Below are positions 61,000 to 64,000 of a stretch of 64,000 nucleotides of DNA, piece by piece. Source of the DNA: Purshia tridentata (lineage: Eukaryota > Streptophyta > Magnoliopsida > Rosales > Rosaceae); assembly GCA_003254885.1 (NCBI GenBank), contig QANT01003336.1, positions 1 through 64,000 of the forward strand, read 5' to 3'. The number at the start of each line of letters is the position of its first letter. Positions within the stretch are counted from its first letter, which is position 1. The notes beneath the pieces are model-generated. The model did no database searches, was not told the DNA's origin, and was given only the letters and a program-made list of their open reading frames with translations. The position numbers and the translations under genes were made by a program.

Positions 61000-61330
61000 G
61001 GATTGAAGGCGAGCTCTTTGATTCTTCTGAGGAAAGAAAGAAAGCTCTTCTTTTTGGCAAATGCCAAATCCTCTCCTACACTCGTTCTTTCCCAGAATCT
61101 TCCCCAAATTGAAGAAACCCTCAAACTTGTTTTTCCCCAAATTGAAGATATCCTCGAACCTTTTCCCCCAAATCGAATTAGGTATTTGGGGCTACTCAAA
61201 ATTGGGTTTACAATTGGAATTGGTGGTCGTGGAAATGATTTGCTGGAGTATAAAAATTGAGGGAAAACAAGGGAACAAGGAGAGACGCCCTAATTTTTGA
61301 GGTTGAAGACAGGGAAAAGAAGATCAAAGA
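61000..61330 (-). promoter_or_regulatory. 5' leader/promoter side of the Kazal-type gene
   Basis: The plus strand holds a short imperfect duplication around CCCCAAATTGAAGA (61092-61105 and 61136-61149), giving TCTTCAATTTGGGG on the coding strand. No TATA element was identified with confidence. Confidence 0.35.
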
Positions 61331-64000
61331 CTTGGCTGACGACGCGTATTGGGTTTTGTTGGTTTGGAACGGGGTCGTTTTGCTTCACTGGAAGCGTCGA
61401 GAAGGTTGGGTAGCGAAACTTTGGAGGTTGGCGTATTATTGGGCCAGCCTGCCAAGTGCCAACCGTTGCCTTGTTGTTCACCAACTTTTTGTCTTGTCAT
61501 CATATTTTTTGTTATAAAAATGTGTGTTGGAATTTTTGGCATGTTACAATACAACCAAAGACTCCTCGAAAATCAATTCAGCTTTGTCTGAATCTTGTCA
61601 GAGTTACGTATACGTTTAGTAATCATAAAAAATAATTCCTTCAAGATTAAGAAGTTGAAATATATATTTATATATTTATGAATTCAAGGGTAATTCCACA
61701 ATACAATTTTATTGCTCATTATGCGCAGTTCATCTGTGGTATAGTATATAGTCTACATATCATAGTTACATATTTGATAATGGAGAATTTAGTGAGAAAA
61801 ATGAACACAACAATTTTCAAGGGTTATAGTGTGATTGGGTAGATTTTTTCTGATGTTTCCTAATGGTGTGTTTGTTGAGTAGAACTTTTCTCTCCATTTT
61901 GTTTTAGCAACATAGAATGGGTGGGTGGGTGCTTTCGGAAACATTTGTTTCGATCTTCAAAGAGAGTGAAGGGTGGTGGTCGGGTGAGAATAATAATTTT
62001 GTGTTTGTTGGGAAAATTGTAATTTTTTAATCAATTTAAGAAAAGCAAGAGCATTGGCTTAGTTGAGAAAAAGCTTCCATGGTTTTCATTAGGTTGGTTG
62101 ATTAAGAAATTAAACTTCATTTTCTTTATTCTTCTTGTTCTTGGTGTTCTCTTTGAGAATCAATAAATAACAATTATAATTACAATTCTTTGATTCTTTG
62201 CATTTTCGTCTGAACATCCACAACTACTAAAGAATTGTTTAATTTTCTTGACTAAATCGAACGAGCTAAATATACATGTCTTTGATTTTCCTCTCTTAAT
62301 TAACTTATTTGTTCATTTTAATTTGTTGGTTAATGAATGGTATTAATATATACATGTCCAATGCATATGTTAAGTATGATTATACCATATATATAGTTTT
62401 AGCCTTTTAGGTAAGACCACCATTATACCTGCAAATTTCTAACGATCGAATACAAACAAGGAGTGACCTTTAAATAGTAAAAAAGAGAATATCATATATA
62501 CTTTCTTCTTAATCAATCAGCCGAGAAAGCGACTACATAATGGTAATGCTAATAACTTGGGGAGACCAACATGCCTACATATTTCAAAGCTTTGATTTGT
62601 ATATATATACTCTGATGTTGCCTTGGCTCCGTACCATGTACCATACTTAAGGCATAATCCACATTTTTAATTATTAATTATAAATATATGAAGGATTTTT
62701 TGTTTGACCGATCGAACCAGGGTCAAAAGTGGAAGTATGAGTATGCGATTTGTTCTAGACCTACTTAGCGCGTTTAATCCAACACCAAATTAAGAAAGAA
62801 ATTCATCGATCAAGACAGAGTTATCTAAAAGTTTGACCTCTACGTACTGACCATTTCCAAAGTTGGATATCCATTAATAGGCTTTTTTTAATTATAAATT
62901 TTAAATGATTGGAGATGTTGATAATATGGCCTGGTTAGGCACTCATGATTCTCTAGTGTCTTCCTACAAGTACTTAATTAATATAGACCAAGAAGATAAT
63001 ATATACAATCGGATATTCATGAACATATGTGTACTCTTAATTAAGAAAGGGCCTGAATTCATTCCTTTTCAGTCAACCATGCCCACTTTTTATAAATTAT
63101 GTTGTCCCAAATGAAACAACTTGCAATAAAAAGTGTAGAAGATCGAAAACCCTAGCCTGGTTTTGGTTCTTCAATCTTCATGAAACTGTGGGTAATGGGT
63201 ACATAGATTAAAGACATTAATTGAGGTTGTGAATGACACTTGTGACATTAATTGTGACTTATACCCACTTTAATATGATAAGATTCAAATACATATTATG
63301 AGAAAGAGTAAAGTTATACACAACGGCTGACGGAGAAATTTTTTTTTTTATCATATATATATATATATTTTTTGATCTAATAAGATATAAAAATATAGAT
63401 TAATATTAATTTTACGCAAATTTACATTTTGGATGTGAAAAGTGGTTTGTACATTGATCAAGTAGTTGAGGACAATACTGTTGATAACACCTGTAAGAGA
63501 CTAATTAAATGGAGTGATAAATAGGTAGCCATGATACCAGGGTTGTCTATAGATATGTATATATCAGAAAGTAAAGATTATAGTATTTGATTCTTTTTTT
63601 GCATGCAGTCCAAATCTGGGACCCTACTGATAGCTAGGAGACTTGCTTAATAGTGCACATCATGGATTTTAGAGAATATATAGTTCAAGTTAAGTAGTTA
63701 TCAAATGGTAGAAATTCAATTCTCTGTGATCATCATAATTAATTTAAAATCAAAATTGGTCCATCAATGATCTGATTTGATACGATCTGCAACTCATGAC
63801 TTTTCTCTGTCCCCTCAGTTTGAACGAAATGAACTGTAAAGGTAACTCAAAAATTAAAATTCCCCTTTTGTGCTATAAATGTGTAGTAGTAGTAGACTAT
63901 TATAGGGACTACTTGAGCACAATAGGAATGGGAAGCCTTCACTAATTTGTGGGGGCATTTCTAATTAGGCAATTTTGTTGGAATGTTGGCCTTGATAAAT
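61331..64000. other. AT-rich intergenic region to the window end
   Basis: I see no supported gene. There are simple repeats, such as TA/AT tracts near 62600 and 63353-63368, and many poly-T runs. Short frames have no recognisable domains. A gene may begin beyond the window. Confidence 0.5.

Noticed and set aside
60709-61140. Arg/Pro-rich minus-strand frame overlapping the Kazal gene
   Set aside because: It is the alternative frame of a GC-rich coding exon and is rich in Arg and Pro, as such shadows usually are.
1-64000. CRISPR arrays, operons, tRNA or rRNA genes, LTR retroelements
   Set aside because: None was seen. The short repeats are microsatellites, tandem duplications or MITE parts; no long terminal repeats with primer-binding site or polyprotein frames were recognised.

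Overview
The window looks like nuclear DNA of a eudicot plant. Genes have many GT-AG introns, non-coding DNA is very AT-rich with many microsatellites and small DNA transposons, and the proteins are typical plant families (ARABIDILLO, plant fimbrin, fasciclin-like arabinogalactan protein, RhoGDI, F-box proteins). The protein style and compact gene spacing suit a rosid, perhaps Rosaceae, but I cannot fix the species by eye. I see no bacterial, organellar, CRISPR or retroviral material.

Layout: 1-2.4 kb is AT-rich intergenic DNA with one N. 3.1-13.7 kb (+) is a 12-exon ARABIDILLO gene (F-box, LRR and armadillo repeats) with a tRNA-derived SINE in intron 10. 13.7-19.7 kb is a transposon-rich gap: two related foldback MITEs (15080-15481 and 15891-16277), then a hAT-like non-autonomous cluster with TAGGGGTGGGCA ends (16570-18777). 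19.7-20.9 kb (-) is an intronless F-box gene. 21-25.7 kb is mostly intergenic. 25.8-28.7 kb (+) is a Rab-GAP (TBC) gene and 29.7-32.8 kb (+) an ankyrin/double-BTB gene. 33.5-39.3 kb (-) is a 14-exon fimbrin gene with a probable GC-AG intron. 41.2-41.9 kb (-) is FLA7, with a probable 0.8-kb 5' UTR intron. 46.1-48.4 kb (-) is RhoGDI. 52.6-53.3 kb (+) encodes a Hev b 5-like acidic protein. 54.4-56.2 kb (+) is a conserved plant gene of unknown function. 57.3-58.5 kb (-) is an F-box gene like Arabidopsis At3g07870. 60.6-61.0 kb (-) is a Kazal-type inhibitor. The rest, to 64 kb, is intergenic.

The genes are independent single-copy housekeeping or developmental genes, not an operon or cluster. Themes recur: actin and Rho signalling (fimbrin, RhoGDI), membrane traffic (TBC), ubiquitin ligase adaptors (ARABIDILLO, two F-box proteins, possibly BTB) and cell-surface or secreted proteins (FLA7, Kazal inhibitor). 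From memory, the order interleaves two Arabidopsis neighbourhoods, At2g04740-At2g04780 and At3g07870-At3g07890. That would fit gene loss after duplication in the Arabidopsis lineage.

I did not find a convincing undescribed system. The most interesting items are the composite foldback/hAT region, the unknown gene at 54.4 kb with a possible permuted papain-like His/Cys pair, the interleaved synteny, and single Ns flanked by duplicated sequence that look like unmerged assembly overlaps.
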